From: Mycetohabitans sp. B8
Lineage (GTDB): Bacteria; Pseudomonadota; Gammaproteobacteria; Burkholderiales; Burkholderiaceae
Length of the DNA: 64,000 nt
Assembly: GCF_021991875.1 (NCBI RefSeq)
Contig: NZ_JAHLKR010000016.1
Span: 310,001-374,000, forward strand
Reading direction: 5' to 3'
Below the pieces are notes generated by a model. That model saw only the letters and a list, made by a program, of their open reading frames with translations, made no database searches and had not been told where the DNA came from. The first letter of the stretch is position 1; every line of letters starts with the position of its first letter. Both the position numbers and the translations under genes were made by a program. Below, piece after piece: positions 27,353 through 38,028 of this stretch.

Positions 27353-28456
27353 TTAGCTTGCTCCGTACGCCGCTTCGCTGTGCTGTTTGGGCGGCGCCGC
27401 GCAATCGATGACTTTGAAGCGCGCGCGCCGTTGCGCGCGCATGAGCGCATGGTAGGCTTCTAGATACTGCTGCGCCATGCGGCGCGACGTGAAGCGTCGC
27501 TCGAAGCATGCTCGCACGCGTTCACGTGACAACGTGCCAAGGCGGTTGACCGCCGCGACCGCACTGATTTCGTCCTCTACGATAAAGCCAGACTGCGCTT
27601 CGTCGATCACTTCTGACACCGAACCTCGGTTGAACGCAATGATCGGCGTGCCGCAGGCCATCGCCTCGATCATGACCAGACCGAACGGCTCAGGCCAGTC
27701 GATCGGAAACAGTAGCGCATGCGCGCCGGACAGGAAGTGCGCTTTTTGCTCGTCAGCGATCTCGCCAATGAACTCGACGTGCGGCAGCGCCAGCAATGGT
27801 CGTATGTCGCGCTCGAAATACTGCTGGTCAGCGGCGTCGACTTTGGCGGCGATGCGAATCTTCATGCCACAGAGCCCGGCGATCCGGATCGCGATATCGA
27901 CACGTTTTTCCGGCGATATCCGGCCGAGGAACGCCAGGTACCGCGGCTGTACGGGCTGCGGCGTGTACAGCTTCTCGGGCAGACCATGGTAGACGGTCGT
28001 CAGCCACTTCGCCTGCGGCAGCGGCTCGCGCTGGGCGTTCGAGATCGATACGACCGCCGCGTTCGAGAAGGTGTCGAAGATCGGCTGTTGCTCCGGCAGG
28101 TCCAGCCGCCCGTGCAGCGTAGTGATAAAGGGCGTGTCCTGACGGCCGAACAGCGAGAACGAGTAATAGTCCATGTGAAAATGCAGCACGTCGAATGCTC
28201 TCGCTTGCTGCCGCACCCGTTCCATCAACAGCATATGCGGAGCGATCCGGTCGCGAATGGCAGGATCGAGCCGCAGCGCCCGCGGCCAAACCGGTACGAG
28301 CTTCGCTCGAGTTTCCGAATCCGCGCTGGCGAACAGCGTCACATCGTGGCCGAGATCGACCAACGCTTCGGTGATATACGAGACGACGCGCTCCGTGCCG
28401 CCATACAGCTTGGGCGGCACGGACTCGGTCAGTGGCGCAATCTGGGCAATCCTCAT
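27353..28456 (-). CDS. Family 4 glycosyltransferase
   Basis: A 367-residue GT-B glycosyltransferase. The N-terminal half has PPKLYGGTERVVSYITEALV and the C-terminal half the nucleotide-sugar motifs FLGRISPEKRVDIAI and WPEPFGLVMIEAMACGTPII with the EX7E glutamates. GT4 enzymes retain the anomeric configuration and use UDP-, GDP- or ADP-sugars; the acceptor cannot be read. It lies head-to-tail behind the trehalose-6-phosphate synthase gene (266-base gap, same strand), which hints at a role in osmoprotectant or surface-sugar metabolism. This is weak inference. Confidence 0.88.
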   Translation of the reverse strand: MRIAQIAPLTESVPPKLYGGTERVVSYITEALVDLGHDVTLFASADSETRAKLVPVWPRALRLDPAIRDRIAPHMLLMERVRQQARAFDVLHFHMDYYSFSLFGRQDTPFITTLHGRLDLPEQQPIFDTFSNAAVVSISNAQREPLPQAKWLTTVYHGLPEKLYTPQPVQPRYLAFLGRISPEKRVDIAIRIAGLCGMKIRIAAKVDAADQQYFERDIRPLLALPHVEFIGEIADEQKAHFLSGAHALLFPIDWPEPFGLVMIEAMACGTPIIAFNRGSVSEVIDEAQSGFIVEDEISAVAAVNRLGTLSRERVRACFERRFTSRRMAQQYLEAYHALMRAQRRARFKVIDCAAPPKQHSEAAYGAS

Positions 28457-28722
28457 GCTTATCTCCGACTTGGAAATACCCTTGGTGACCGGTCATTGGA
28501 CCCGCAACCGGGCGCACCAGTATGACACACTGCACGCGCACGTTAGCGGCCTATTTCACCGCCCCAACTGCTGCAATGTTTCACCCCCGAAGCCGTTGCG
28601 GCATGCGCGCCTGCCGTGATCGGCCCGGTGTCGATGATGACCGATCGCGACGCCCGCCCATGCCGCTGGATATTGCAACGCCAAATTGCGTTACACTCGC
28701 GCAACGTCGGCGCCATGGTCGG

Positions 28723-30123
28723 TTAATGTTGCCCCGGTACTGCGCGTGCGTGCCCTCGCAAATCGGCGATGAAGGTGTCGCGCCAGACACCCAGGTCATG
28801 ATCGCGCAGGTTTTGCATGTTGGTCTGGTAGCGCTCCTGTCGCTCCACCCGTGGCATCGCCAACGCGTGCTCAAGAGCCTCGGACATACCGACGATATCG
28901 TGCGGGTTAATGATCAGCGCGCCCGGCAACTCCAGCGCCGCGCCGGCAAAGCGCGACAGGACCAGCACGCCAGGATCGTCCGGATTTTGGGCGGCAACAT
29001 ACTCCTTGGCCACCAGGTTCATTCCGTCACGTAGGGGCGTGACGAGGCCGATTTGTGATTCGCGGAATAGCGACATCAGTTTCCAACGGTCATAGCGCTG
29101 GTTCAAATATCGGATTGGCGTGTAGTCCAGGCCGGAAAACCGGCCGTTGATCCGGCCGGCCTCGTATTCCAGGCTTTGCCTAATTTCCTGATACGTTTGG
29201 ACGTCCGAGCGCGTGGGCGGGGCCACCTGAACGAGCGTGACGTTGCCGCGCCAGTGCGGCGCACGCTCCAGCAATTGCTCGAATGCACGGAAGCGTTCGA
29301 CAAGCCCCTTCGAATAATCGAGCCGGTCCACGCTCATAATCAGCTTGCGCCCTTCCAAGCTCTGCTTCAGTTCCAGCACGTGTTGCCGGCTCTCGTGGCG
29401 TCGCGCTTGCTCGGCGATGTCATCGGGAAAAACGCCGATTGGATAGGCCGCACCGTGCAATACGCGCCCGTATGCTTCGATCCGGCCGTTGTCCCACGCT
29501 TTGCCGTGCGCGTACCGCTCGACATAATCGGCGAACGCACGCAGGTCGACTGCAGTTTGGAAACCCACCACGTCATAGCTGCACAGCGCGCGCACCAGTT
29601 CGTCGTGCGGCGGGATGTTCAGCAAAATCTGCGGCGATGGAAACGGGATATGCAGAAAAAAGCCGATCCGGTTCTGCACACCCAACTGACGCAGCGCGTC
29701 GCCGAATGGGATCAAGTGATAATCGTGGACCCAGATCACATCGTCAGAGCGCAGCAAAGGCAGTAGCTTCTGCGCAAGCCAGCGATTCACGCGCAGATAC
29801 CCTGCATAGTCTGCGCGGTCGTAGACAGCCAGGTCATTACGATAGTGAAACACCGGCCACAGCGTCGCATTCGAAAAACCACGATAGTACTGGTCATAGT
29901 CCTTACGCGTCAGCCCGACGGTCGCGAATGTGACCTTGCCGTCCTCCACGAGCGTCAGCGCGGCGTTTGAGACCGTTTCGCCGACTACGTCGCCACTCCA
30001 GCCGAACCAGACCCCGCCCGCATCCTTCAGCGCGCCGAACACGCCGACGGCGAGTCCACCGGCGGATCCCTTGCTTTCAGTGGGGGTGGCGACGCGATTC
30101 GACACTACGACTAGTCGGCTCAT
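28723..30123 (-). CDS. otsA: Alpha,alpha-trehalose-phosphate synthase (UDP-forming)
   Basis: A 466-residue GT20 enzyme of normal OtsA length. It begins VVVSNRVATP and has KGSAGGLAVG for UDP-glucose binding near residue 20. IWVHDYHLIPFG, FLHIPFPSPQIL and the UDP-binding loop LRDGMNLVAKEY follow. It joins UDP-glucose and glucose-6-phosphate to trehalose-6-phosphate, a compatible-solute pathway for osmotic and heat stress. The phosphatase gene otsB is not next to it in this window, so the second step must be encoded elsewhere. An MscS-type channel gene lies just upstream on the same strand. Confidence 0.94.
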   Translation of the reverse strand: MSRLVVVSNRVATPTESKGSAGGLAVGVFGALKDAGGVWFGWSGDVVGETVSNAALTLVEDGKVTFATVGLTRKDYDQYYRGFSNATLWPVFHYRNDLAVYDRADYAGYLRVNRWLAQKLLPLLRSDDVIWVHDYHLIPFGDALRQLGVQNRIGFFLHIPFPSPQILLNIPPHDELVRALCSYDVVGFQTAVDLRAFADYVERYAHGKAWDNGRIEAYGRVLHGAAYPIGVFPDDIAEQARRHESRQHVLELKQSLEGRKLIMSVDRLDYSKGLVERFRAFEQLLERAPHWRGNVTLVQVAPPTRSDVQTYQEIRQSLEYEAGRINGRFSGLDYTPIRYLNQRYDRWKLMSLFRESQIGLVTPLRDGMNLVAKEYVAAQNPDDPGVLVLSRFAGAALELPGALIINPHDIVGMSEALEHALAMPRVERQERYQTNMQNLRDHDLGVWRDTFIADLRGHARAVPGQH

Positions 30124-30203
30124 TCGCTTGTTCTCCGTCAGTTTCTGAATGGGACATGTCGGTTATGACCGATAGCGCGCCGCTGCGGTTCACTCAATGC
30201 GCG

Positions 30204-31391
30204 TCAACCGTCGCGGCGCATCGCCACTGGGTCGGCCTCCGTATGGGCGGCGGTCTTGGACGCCTCCGGTCGTGTGGCCTCGCGCGTCGGCTGCGGCTCG
30301 GCCTGCAGCGCACGTTCACGTTCAGTGGACAGATCCGCCCGCATCTTCGGCAGGCATTCCGGATAGTAGCGCTGGATGAAGGCAATCAATCCTTCTCGCA
30401 CGCGGCAACGCAAATCCCAATTCAAGCCCGAATCACTCGAGCTGACCAGTACCCGCAATTGCATCGCGCGATCGGTCGCGTCGGTGACTTGCAATACTTG
30501 GACGCGTCCATCCCATTCCGGGGCATTATTGACGATACGTGACAGTTCCTCGCGCAACGGCGGCAATGGCATCTTGTAGTCAACAAATAGGAATACCGTG
30601 CCGATGATCTGCGAACTGCTGCGGGTCCAGTTCGTGAACGGATTTTCGATCAGCCACTGCAGCGGCACGATCAGCCGCCGCTGATCCCAGAGTCGAACGG
30701 CGACGTAGGTGCCGGTGATTTCCTCGATCCGCCCCCACTCGCCCTGGATCACCACCACGTCGTCGAGTCGGATCGGCTGGGACAGCGCAATTTGCAATCC
30801 AGCGATCATATTGGCCAGCACCGGGCGCGCTGCGATACCGGCGACCAGACCGGCGACGCCCGCCGAAGCGAGCAGGCTCGTGCCGACCTGCCGGACGTTG
30901 GGAAACATCATGAGCATCGACGCGATGCCAAGCATCACGATCAACGTCATCACCGACCGGGTAAGCACGCGCGTCTGCGTGTGGATGCGTCGCGCATGCA
31001 GATTGTCGGCCGTGTCCAGCGGGTTCGCGGTGACGATTGCATCGCCCACGCCGGCCACCGAGCGTACGGCCAGCAGCGTCAGCATGCCGATCAACGTCAG
31101 GCCCCCGACGTCGCGCGCGACGCGGATCAACGCCAACTCGTCCGGCGCCTCGTGCAGCACCAGTTCGATCGCCAGCATCGCCAGCGCGTAAAGCGATGGC
31201 CACTCGATCGCCCCCGTCACGACAGCTAGGATTGGATAGGGCCGCGTCACGCGACGCATGATTCGGGCGCCGGCCCAGTGCCCCGCGCGCACGCATGCCA
31301 CCGCGATCACGGTAACAACGATCAGGCCGGTCCACGAATGCAGCGGCGCAGCAGCAATGTTGCTGATCGGTTCAAGCCAACTCACCCACAC
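30204..31391 (-). CDS. MscS-family mechanosensitive ion channel
   Basis: A 395-residue membrane protein with about four to five hydrophobic segments in the first 200 residues. The pore helix is Gly/Ala-rich (SLLASAGVAGLVAGIAARPV). The MscS beta domain follows, with ALSQPIRLDDVVVIQGEWG and IEEITGTYVAVRLWDQRRL. The C-terminal ~40 residues are polar and variable. Such channels open on membrane tension to release solutes after hypo-osmotic shock. It is co-oriented with otsA, 80 bases apart, linking osmolyte synthesis and release. Confidence 0.9.
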   Translation of the reverse strand: MWVSWLEPISNIAAAPLHSWTGLIVVTVIAVACVRAGHWAGARIMRRVTRPYPILAVVTGAIEWPSLYALAMLAIELVLHEAPDELALIRVARDVGGLTLIGMLTLLAVRSVAGVGDAIVTANPLDTADNLHARRIHTQTRVLTRSVMTLIVMLGIASMLMMFPNVRQVGTSLLASAGVAGLVAGIAARPVLANMIAGLQIALSQPIRLDDVVVIQGEWGRIEEITGTYVAVRLWDQRRLIVPLQWLIENPFTNWTRSSSQIIGTVFLFVDYKMPLPPLREELSRIVNNAPEWDGRVQVLQVTDATDRAMQLRVLVSSSDSGLNWDLRCRVREGLIAFIQRYYPECLPKMRADLSTERERALQAEPQPTREATRPEASKTAAHTEADPVAMRRDG

Positions 31392-31395
31392 CCCA

Positions 31396-31761
31396 TCACT
31401 TGTTTGTCGAGCATGGATAGCTCTTGCCCAACCCCAGTGCGACGACCGTACTGGCGTTGTATTCTCTTGCGTTTGGCGTATTCGCCAAATATTTGCGCAC
31501 CGCGTCGGTCAACTCCGCCGCTTTCACGTTGTCGGGCAAGCAAAAGTACTGCCCCACACGCGGCCCTGTCGTGCCGCCGATGGCTTCGATCGTGTTGAAT
31601 ACACCATCCGCCGCACCTTCGATGTAGGCTTCGCACGACACGCGCGATTTCACATCGGTACGCTGGCACAGACGGTCCAGGTCCGCGCCGGTGAACGCAT
31701 GAACGCTCATTGGCACACTAATCGCAAACATCGCGGTGGCGCGGAGCAATGTCCGTAGCAT
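31396..31761 (-). CDS. Rap1a/Tai-family immunity-like protein
   Basis: A 121-residue exported protein. A signal peptide (RTLLRATAMFAISVPMSVHA) is followed by a compact domain with conserved cysteines in RLCQRT, VSCEAYIEG, YFCLPD and YPCS. This Cys pattern and the CEAYIEGAADG block fit the Rap1a/Tai group, which in Serratia and Enterobacter neutralises periplasmic T6SS amidase effectors. No amidase or T6SS gene is beside it, so here it may be an orphan defence gene or do something else. The ATG at 31761 is preferred over an upstream start. Confidence 0.75.
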   Translation of the reverse strand: MLRTLLRATAMFAISVPMSVHAFTGADLDRLCQRTDVKSRVSCEAYIEGAADGVFNTIEAIGGTTGPRVGQYFCLPDNVKAAELTDAVRKYLANTPNAREYNASTVVALGLGKSYPCSTNK

Positions 31762-31820
31762 GGTGTTCCTTATGTTGTGGTCAACAAGATCCGGCACGGC
31801 GCACCGCCGTGCCGGGCCGG

Positions 31821-32651
31821 TTATTCTGCACTGCCCGTACTACCTGCGCTACCTGGACTACCGTCGGCTGTAGCAGGCGGGCGTGAATCCTTGTGTCTTT
31901 GTTGCGCCTGTATTTTCTCCAATCGCGCGGCTAGGCCGTCCGCGATGTCTTTCTGGTTGTACTGTTTCGCGAAATCAATCGCGGTCAATCCCAACTGGTT
32001 CTTCAGCGTCAAGTCGGCGCCCTCGTCGAGCAGCAGCTTCACTGTTGTGATATGGCCGCCGCGCACGGCCATCATCAGCGGCGTGGTGCCGTTCGGCGAC
32101 GCGGCATCGATGTACGCGCAATGATCGATCAGCAGCTTAACGATCTTATCCTGGCCAGTCGTCGCCGCGTAATGCAGCGGTGTCCAGCCTGACTTGTTGA
32201 CTTCGGCCCCCTTCTCGATCAGATGCTTGACCAGCCCGATCTGGCCATTGAGCGCGGCCAACATCATCGCATTCTCGCCGGCACGATCCAGTTTCTCCAG
32301 GTCGGTCTTGGGTTGGTCCGCCAATAGCGCGGCGACCTTTTCGGACTTTTCCCGCGCGGCGAGCACCAGCATCGGCATGCCGCCGGCATCGACCAGGTTC
32401 GGATCGATACCGCCGGCGAGCAACTTGCGCACCGCGTTGACATCGTCGAACTTCACCGCCTTGATCATCGTGTCGGCCGGGCTCGCTTGCGCCGTTGATG
32501 GGATCGTGGCCCCTATCCCCATCATCAACACGCACGCAAACCATGCCCGGACCAGCCAGCGCGCTGAGCGATGGCGCGATACCCGGGCGACGGCGGCCAA
32601 CGAAGAGCGGATGACATCAAAAAACCCAGCGAAATTATTCGTACATGACAT
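31821..32651 (-). CDS. Exported ankyrin-repeat protein
   Basis: A 276-residue protein. After a basic N-terminus there is a hydrophobic export signal (WFACVLMMGIGATIPSTAQA, near residues 38-57). Around five ankyrin repeats follow, for example GWTPLHYAATTGQDKIVKLL and GTTPLMMAVRGGHITTVKLL. The tail is low-complexity (Ser/Gly/Pro). Ankyrin repeats bind proteins, and export puts this one in the periplasm or outside. It sits 23 bases before tatD in the minus-strand order tatD-ankyrin-rap1a, so the genes may be co-transcribed. Confidence 0.88.
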   Translation of the reverse strand: MSCTNNFAGFFDVIRSSLAAVARVSRHRSARWLVRAWFACVLMMGIGATIPSTAQASPADTMIKAVKFDDVNAVRKLLAGGIDPNLVDAGGMPMLVLAAREKSEKVAALLADQPKTDLEKLDRAGENAMMLAALNGQIGLVKHLIEKGAEVNKSGWTPLHYAATTGQDKIVKLLIDHCAYIDAASPNGTTPLMMAVRGGHITTVKLLLDEGADLTLKNQLGLTAIDFAKQYNQKDIADGLAARLEKIQAQQRHKDSRPPATADGSPGSAGSTGSAE

Positions 32652-32692
32652 GAGTTTATTTGTCTAATTTATTGATTGATAGCAACTAGACC

Positions 32693-33475
32693 TCAACATT
32701 TTGCGCTGCGGAACAGGCGAAAGAAGTTGGCCGACGTCGCCGCGCCAAGTTGCTCCACGTCGATGCCGCGCAGCTGCGCGACGAAACGTCCGACATGGCT
32801 GACGTACGCAGGTTCATTGGGCTTGCCTCGGTACGGCACAGGCGCCAGGTAAGGCGAGTCCGTTTCGATCAACAAGCGTTCGAGCGGCACTTTACGAGCG
32901 ACTTCCTGAATTTGCGTCGCGTTCTTGAATGTCACAATGCCCGACAGCGAAATGAAAAAATTTTGCTCGAGTGCCGCCTGCGCAACTTCCCAGGTTTCGG
33001 TAAAACAATGCATCACGCCGCCGACTGCGGCGGCGCCCTCTTCCTGCATGATTCGCAGCGTATCCTGTGCGGCGGCACGCGTGTGGACGATCAATGGCTT
33101 GCCGGCAGCGTGCGCGGCTTGGATGTGCGTGCGAAACCGTTGCCGTTGCCATGCCATGTCGTCCAGCGTGCGACCTTCGAGCCGGTAGTAATCCAACCCG
33201 GTTTCGCCCATCGCGACAACCTTCGGATCCTGCGCAAGCGAGACCAATTCGGCAACGTCCGGCTCGCGCGCGTGCTCGTGATCCGGATGCACGCCCACTG
33301 ACGCGAAGATATGGGGATGCGCATGGGCGATCGCCAGCACGGACGGGAACGTCTCAAGATCGATGCTGACGCATAGCGCATGGGTCACCGCATTGACGCG
33401 CATCTGTTCAAGCACGTCCGGCAGGCGCTGGGCCATTCCGTCGAAGTTGATGTGGCAATGTGAATCGATAAACAT
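32693..33475 (-). CDS. tatD: TatD-family metal-dependent deoxyribonuclease
   Basis: A 260-residue TIM-barrel hydrolase. It opens MFIDSHCHINFDG with the metal-binding HxH. Other family blocks are VAMGETGLDYYRLEG, LIVHTRAAAQDTLRIM, GVMHCFTE and LLIETDSPYLAPVPYRGK. TatD proteins are Mg-dependent 3'-5' DNases and general metal-dependent hydrolases of the cytoplasm. It lies in the holB-tatD region, as in other Burkholderiaceae; a broken GNAT gene separates it from holB. Confidence 0.93.
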   Translation of the reverse strand: MFIDSHCHINFDGMAQRLPDVLEQMRVNAVTHALCVSIDLETFPSVLAIAHAHPHIFASVGVHPDHEHAREPDVAELVSLAQDPKVVAMGETGLDYYRLEGRTLDDMAWQRQRFRTHIQAAHAAGKPLIVHTRAAAQDTLRIMQEEGAAAVGGVMHCFTETWEVAQAALEQNFFISLSGIVTFKNATQIQEVARKVPLERLLIETDSPYLAPVPYRGKPNEPAYVSHVGRFVAQLRGIDVEQLGAATSANFFRLFRSAKC

Positions 33476-33520
33476 CGGTACCCCGCGGCGCCGCCACGCG
33501 GCGCGCTATTGAAACTGACT

Positions 33521-33847
33521 TTACGCGCCAGCGGTGAGCCGGCGCCCGACGATAACCCCGTCGCGCTCAATGCCATCCAGTGTCGCGATCCGCGGCAACC
33601 GGCCCCCGTCATCGAAGCCGTAACGGTGGAACAAGCGCAGGCTGGACTCATTGTGGCCGAAGACGATCGCGCTCCACGACCCACAGCGGACGCCGGTCCG
33701 GGGCATGTGCGTTGAACCAGTCGTGCCGGCTGCCAACACTGACGGGCTCCAAGTCAGCCGTCACTTGCCTGGATGAAACCGTCGAATTATAAATCGCGAC
33801 GATCGCCGGTAGATCGGCACGTATAGCGACGCGATACGGCGCTTGCG

Positions 33848-33851
<4 letters not shown>
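33521..33851 (-). pseudogene. GNAT acetyltransferase (phosphinothricin-acetyltransferase-like) remnant
   Basis: The N-terminal piece from the ATG at 33851 reads [20 protein letters not shown] and stops after RPLWVVERD. Another frame then gives [19 protein letters not shown] and the family's C-terminal end ([15 protein letters not shown]). About 90 residues between them, including the acetyl-CoA-binding loop, are missing. A deletion plus a frame change has killed the gene. Its start overlaps the holB stop by four bases, so it was once part of that operon. Confidence 0.8.
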
Positions 33852-34921
<1,070 letters not shown>

Positions 34922-34931
34922 CTTTTATCGA

Positions 34932-35588
34932 TCAAAGGGTGATGAGAATGGCTTCGAGTTGCTCGCGCACTTCGGCGATCGAGCCTGTCGCATCGACGAT
35001 CGCAAACCGCGCCGGTGCCTGTGCGGCGCGGCGCAGGTATTCGGCACGGGTATGCGTGAAGAATGCGTCCGACTCGCTCTCGAACTTATCGGGTGCGCGA
35101 GCCCCGCCACGCCTTGCACTGGCGGTATCGGTCGGCACGTCGAACAGCACGGTGCGATCCGGTTGCAGCCCTGCCTGCACCCAGTGCTCGAGCACCTGCA
35201 ACTTGTCGATCGACAAGCCGCGCCCGCCGCCTTGGTAGGCAAAAGTCGCATCCGTGAAGCGATCGGACAGCACCCAGTCGCCACGGGCAAGCGTCGGCTC
35301 GATCACCGCGGCAATATGCTCGCGACGCGCCGCAAACATCAGCAATGCCTCCGTTTCTAGATGCATCGGCTGGCGCAGCAGGATTTCCCGCAGCGCCTCG
35401 CCCAGCGGCGTGCCACCCGGCTCGCGCGTGACGATGACACTGGCGCCCTGCCGCGCGGCACGCTCGGACAGCCGGTCGCAAAACCACGTCAGGTGAGTCG
35501 TCTTGCCGGCGCCATCGATCCCTTCGAACGTAATGAACTTGCCGCGCGGCCGGGGCCCGTCGTGGCGACTGGTCGTGATATCCGTCAT
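34932..35588 (-). CDS. tmk: Thymidylate kinase
   Basis: A 218-residue nucleotide kinase. The P-loop is [15 protein letters not shown] near residue 19. The DR-containing block [20 protein letters not shown] and the preceding [10 protein letters not shown] complete the thymidylate-kinase set. It phosphorylates dTMP to dTDP for DNA synthesis. The ATG at 35588 lies one base after the mltG stop, so the two are translationally linked; upstream codons in the same frame are inside mltG and are not used. Confidence 0.95.
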   Translation of the reverse strand: MTDITTSRHDGPRPRGKFITFEGIDGAGKTTHLTWFCDRLSERAARQGASVIVTREPGGTPLGEALREILLRQPMHLETEALLMFAARREHIAAVIEPTLARGDWVLSDRFTDATFAYQGGGRGLSIDKLQVLEHWVQAGLQPDRTVLFDVPTDTASARRGGARAPDKFESESDAFFTHTRAEYLRRAAQAPARFAIVDATGSIAEVREQLEAILITL

Positions 35589-35589
35589 G

Positions 35590-36678
35590 TCACTGACCCC
35601 TGATGTATTTGTCGACGGCCTTGTTGTGATCGCCGAGATTGTCGGAAAAATGACTGCTGCCATCGCCGCGCGCGACGAAGTACAACGCGCTGCTGACAGC
35701 CGGGTGCAGCGCGGCTTCCAATGACGCGTTGCCGGGCAGCGCGATCGGCGTGGGCGGAAGCCCGCCGCGCATATAGGTATTGTACGGGGTGTCAGTCTGC
35801 AAGTCCTGCTTGCGCAACCGGCCAGCGTACGAGGTGCCCAGCCCGTAGATCACAGTCGGATCAGTTTGCAATGGCATCGACAGACGCAACCGGTTGACAA
35901 GTACCGCAGCCACCAGCGGCCGGTCTTGCGCGTGGCCGGTCTCCTTCTCGACAATCGAGGCCATTTTCAGTGCATCGTAGGGCGTCGCATAGGGTAGCCC
36001 CAGCGCGCGGCCCTCCCATGCCTGCTGCACCCGCAGATACATCAACCGGTATGCGCGGCGGTAAATGTCCAGGTCGCTGGTATTCTTGTCAAATAGGTAT
36101 GTATCCGGGAAGAACAGGCCCTCGGGCTCCTGCGCAGGCGCACCTTGCAGCGCCAGCATGCGATGCGCAGGCGGCGATGCCGGCGACGTGCCCGCCGCGC
36201 GTGGATCGGTAGGTGCGATGTCGGCCAAAATCGCGCGCATCAATTGCGCGTCGCTGAGCGCGGCGGAATCATGGCGCAACGCCGGGTGCGCGTTGATCTC
36301 GTCGCGCATGCGGCGAAACGTCCAGCCTTCGATGATCGTGACGACGTATTGGTTGACGTCACCGCGCGCCACCTTCTGCAACACGCCGTATGGCGTGACC
36401 CCGGCCGAGAACGCGTAATTGCCGGATTTCAATTGCGTGGACAGGCCCAGCACGCGGGCCATCAGCACGAACAAGCGCGGCTCGATGGGCACGCCGTCGT
36501 GGCGCAATTGGACGGCGACGCTGCGCAGGCTGCTGCGCGGCTTGATCGTGACATCGAGTGGCGAAGGCGTGATCTGAAGGGGCGTGCGAGCCCAATACCC
36601 AACGGCGCCACACGCCGCGACGACGGCGACTGTCGCGACCGCCGCCGTGGCGAACAGCACTTTCTTGAACAGGGACAT
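35590..36678 (-). CDS. mltG: Endolytic murein transglycosylase
   Basis: A 362-residue YceG/MltG protein. One N-terminal membrane anchor (residues ~8-28) precedes a LysM-like domain and the YceG domain. [20 protein letters not shown] (catalytic Glu) and [12 protein letters not shown] are visible. An Ala/Pro-rich insert near residues 158-180 is not present in short homologues. The enzyme cleaves nascent glycan strands at the inner membrane and sets their length. It heads the mltG-tmk-holB operon, divergent from ygfZ. Confidence 0.93.
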   Translation of the reverse strand: MSLFKKVLFATAAVATVAVVAACGAVGYWARTPLQITPSPLDVTIKPRSSLRSVAVQLRHDGVPIEPRLFVLMARVLGLSTQLKSGNYAFSAGVTPYGVLQKVARGDVNQYVVTIIEGWTFRRMRDEINAHPALRHDSAALSDAQLMRAILADIAPTDPRAAGTSPASPPAHRMLALQGAPAQEPEGLFFPDTYLFDKNTSDLDIYRRAYRLMYLRVQQAWEGRALGLPYATPYDALKMASIVEKETGHAQDRPLVAAVLVNRLRLSMPLQTDPTVIYGLGTSYAGRLRKQDLQTDTPYNTYMRGGLPPTPIALPGNASLEAALHPAVSSALYFVARGDGSSHFSDNLGDHNKAVDKYIRGQ

Positions 36679-36756
36679 GCGAAACAGGGTTGAGCAAGAC
36701 TCAATATAATACTTGCTTGCCTAAGCCAAAGTCAGAATTGACAACGCAGCTTGAAC

Positions 36757-37806
36757 ATGAATATATCCTCTAAAGCTACTGTGCCAGGCCATGGCGATGC
36801 CGGGCGTGACACCGACGCGTTGGCGCGCGTGGAGGCCGACGCGTTCGCCGCCCTTCACGCTGAACGGGGCGCTTATATGGTGCTCGATCAGTTCGGCGTA
36901 ATCGATGTGCACGGTGACGATGCAGCCAGCTTCCTGCACGGTCAACTGACCAACGATATTCAAACGCTGGAAGCGGGCAGCGTGCGGCTGGCCGGCTTTT
37001 GCTCACCTAAGGGGCGACTGCTCGCCACGTTGCTGGTTTGGCGTGCCGGCGATGCGGTGCGCATGCTGGTTTGCGCGGATCTGGTCACGTCGCTTCAGAA
37101 GCGATTGTCGATGTTTGTGCTACGCGCGAAAGCGCGGCTGATCAACGCCACCGACGGTCTTACCGTGGTCGGCTTTGCCGGCGATGTCCGTGCCACGCTA
37201 TCGCAGTGCTTCGAGGCGTTGCCCGACGGCGTGCACGTGAAGATTGACGCGTCCTGCGGGGAATTGATCCGCGTGCCGGATGCGAACGGCGTGCCACGTT
37301 TCCTGTGGGTCGGGCCGAAGGCCGCGGTTGACGCGAAGCTTGCCGCACTGGATGCGACGCATCGCGCGCGACGGGCCGCCCCCGCACTGTGGGACTGGCT
37401 TGACATCCGCGCGGGCGAGCCGCGTGTGAATGCCGCGACGAGCGAGCAGTTCGTGCCACAAATGATCAATTTCGAACTCGTCGGTGGCGTCAACTTTCGC
37501 AAGGGCTGCTATCCGGGGCAGGAAGTGGTCGCCCGTTCTCAGTATCGCGGCACGATCAAGCGCCGCACGGTGTTGGCGCACGCCGCGCAGGCGCACGCCG
37601 GCGTCGAGGTGTTTCATTCAGAGGACCCTGGCCAACCGTGCGGGATGGTCGTCAATGCCGCCGCGGCCCCCGAGGGCGGTGTCGATTGCCTGGTCCAGCT
37701 CAAGCTTGGCGCACTCGATACCGGCTCGGTCCACGTCGGGTCCCCGCACGGCCCGACGCTGGCGTTCCTGCCGCTGCCGTATCCGTTGCCGGCGCAAACG
37801 CCTTGA
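36757..37806 (+). CDS. ygfZ: YgfZ/GcvT-type folate-binding Fe-S cluster repair protein
   Basis: A 349-residue protein of the YgfZ family. The signature KGCYPGQEVVARSQYRG near residue 250 contains the conserved Cys, and FLHGQLTNDIQ near 62 is the folate-binding N-terminal block. YgfZ proteins use tetrahydrofolate to support assembly or repair of some iron-sulfur enzymes such as MiaB. The gene is divergent from mltG, as in related genomes. ATG 36757 is preferred; a TTG at 36751 would add two residues. Confidence 0.9.
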   Translation: MNISSKATVPGHGDAGRDTDALARVEADAFAALHAERGAYMVLDQFGVIDVHGDDAASFLHGQLTNDIQTLEAGSVRLAGFCSPKGRLLATLLVWRAGDAVRMLVCADLVTSLQKRLSMFVLRAKARLINATDGLTVVGFAGDVRATLSQCFEALPDGVHVKIDASCGELIRVPDANGVPRFLWVGPKAAVDAKLAALDATHRARRAAPALWDWLDIRAGEPRVNAATSEQFVPQMINFELVGGVNFRKGCYPGQEVVARSQYRGTIKRRTVLAHAAQAHAGVEVFHSEDPGQPCGMVVNAAAAPEGGVDCLVQLKLGALDTGSVHVGSPHGPTLAFLPLPYPLPAQTP

Positions 37807-37974
37807 GCGATCCGACGCAGACGCAAACGGGCTGCGGTCTGTGTCGGGCGCCGTCACGATGTGTCTGGGATGGCTTCAGAAGTTTGCTCATTTTCTGCTC
37901 CTTTCGCGTTCAACATCCCCCAAAAAGTGCCTCACCATCTGTTCCGTTCCGCCGTTGAAAAAACACAGTGTGTC

Positions 37975-38013
37975 TTGAGGGTCATCGCTTTGTGAGATAC
38001 AATGTATCTCACA
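37975..38013 (+). promoter_or_regulatory. Promoter with palindromic operator of the RelB/YafQ pair
   Basis: TTGAGG (37975-37980), 17 bases, then TACAAT (37998-38003) form a good sigma-70 promoter. A perfect palindrome with 11-base arms around A38002 (37991-38013, arm TGTGAGATACA) covers the -10 box. It is a likely binding site for the RelB-like antitoxin that represses its own operon. Confidence 0.75.
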
Positions 38014-38028
38014 TGATAGGAGGTTGTA

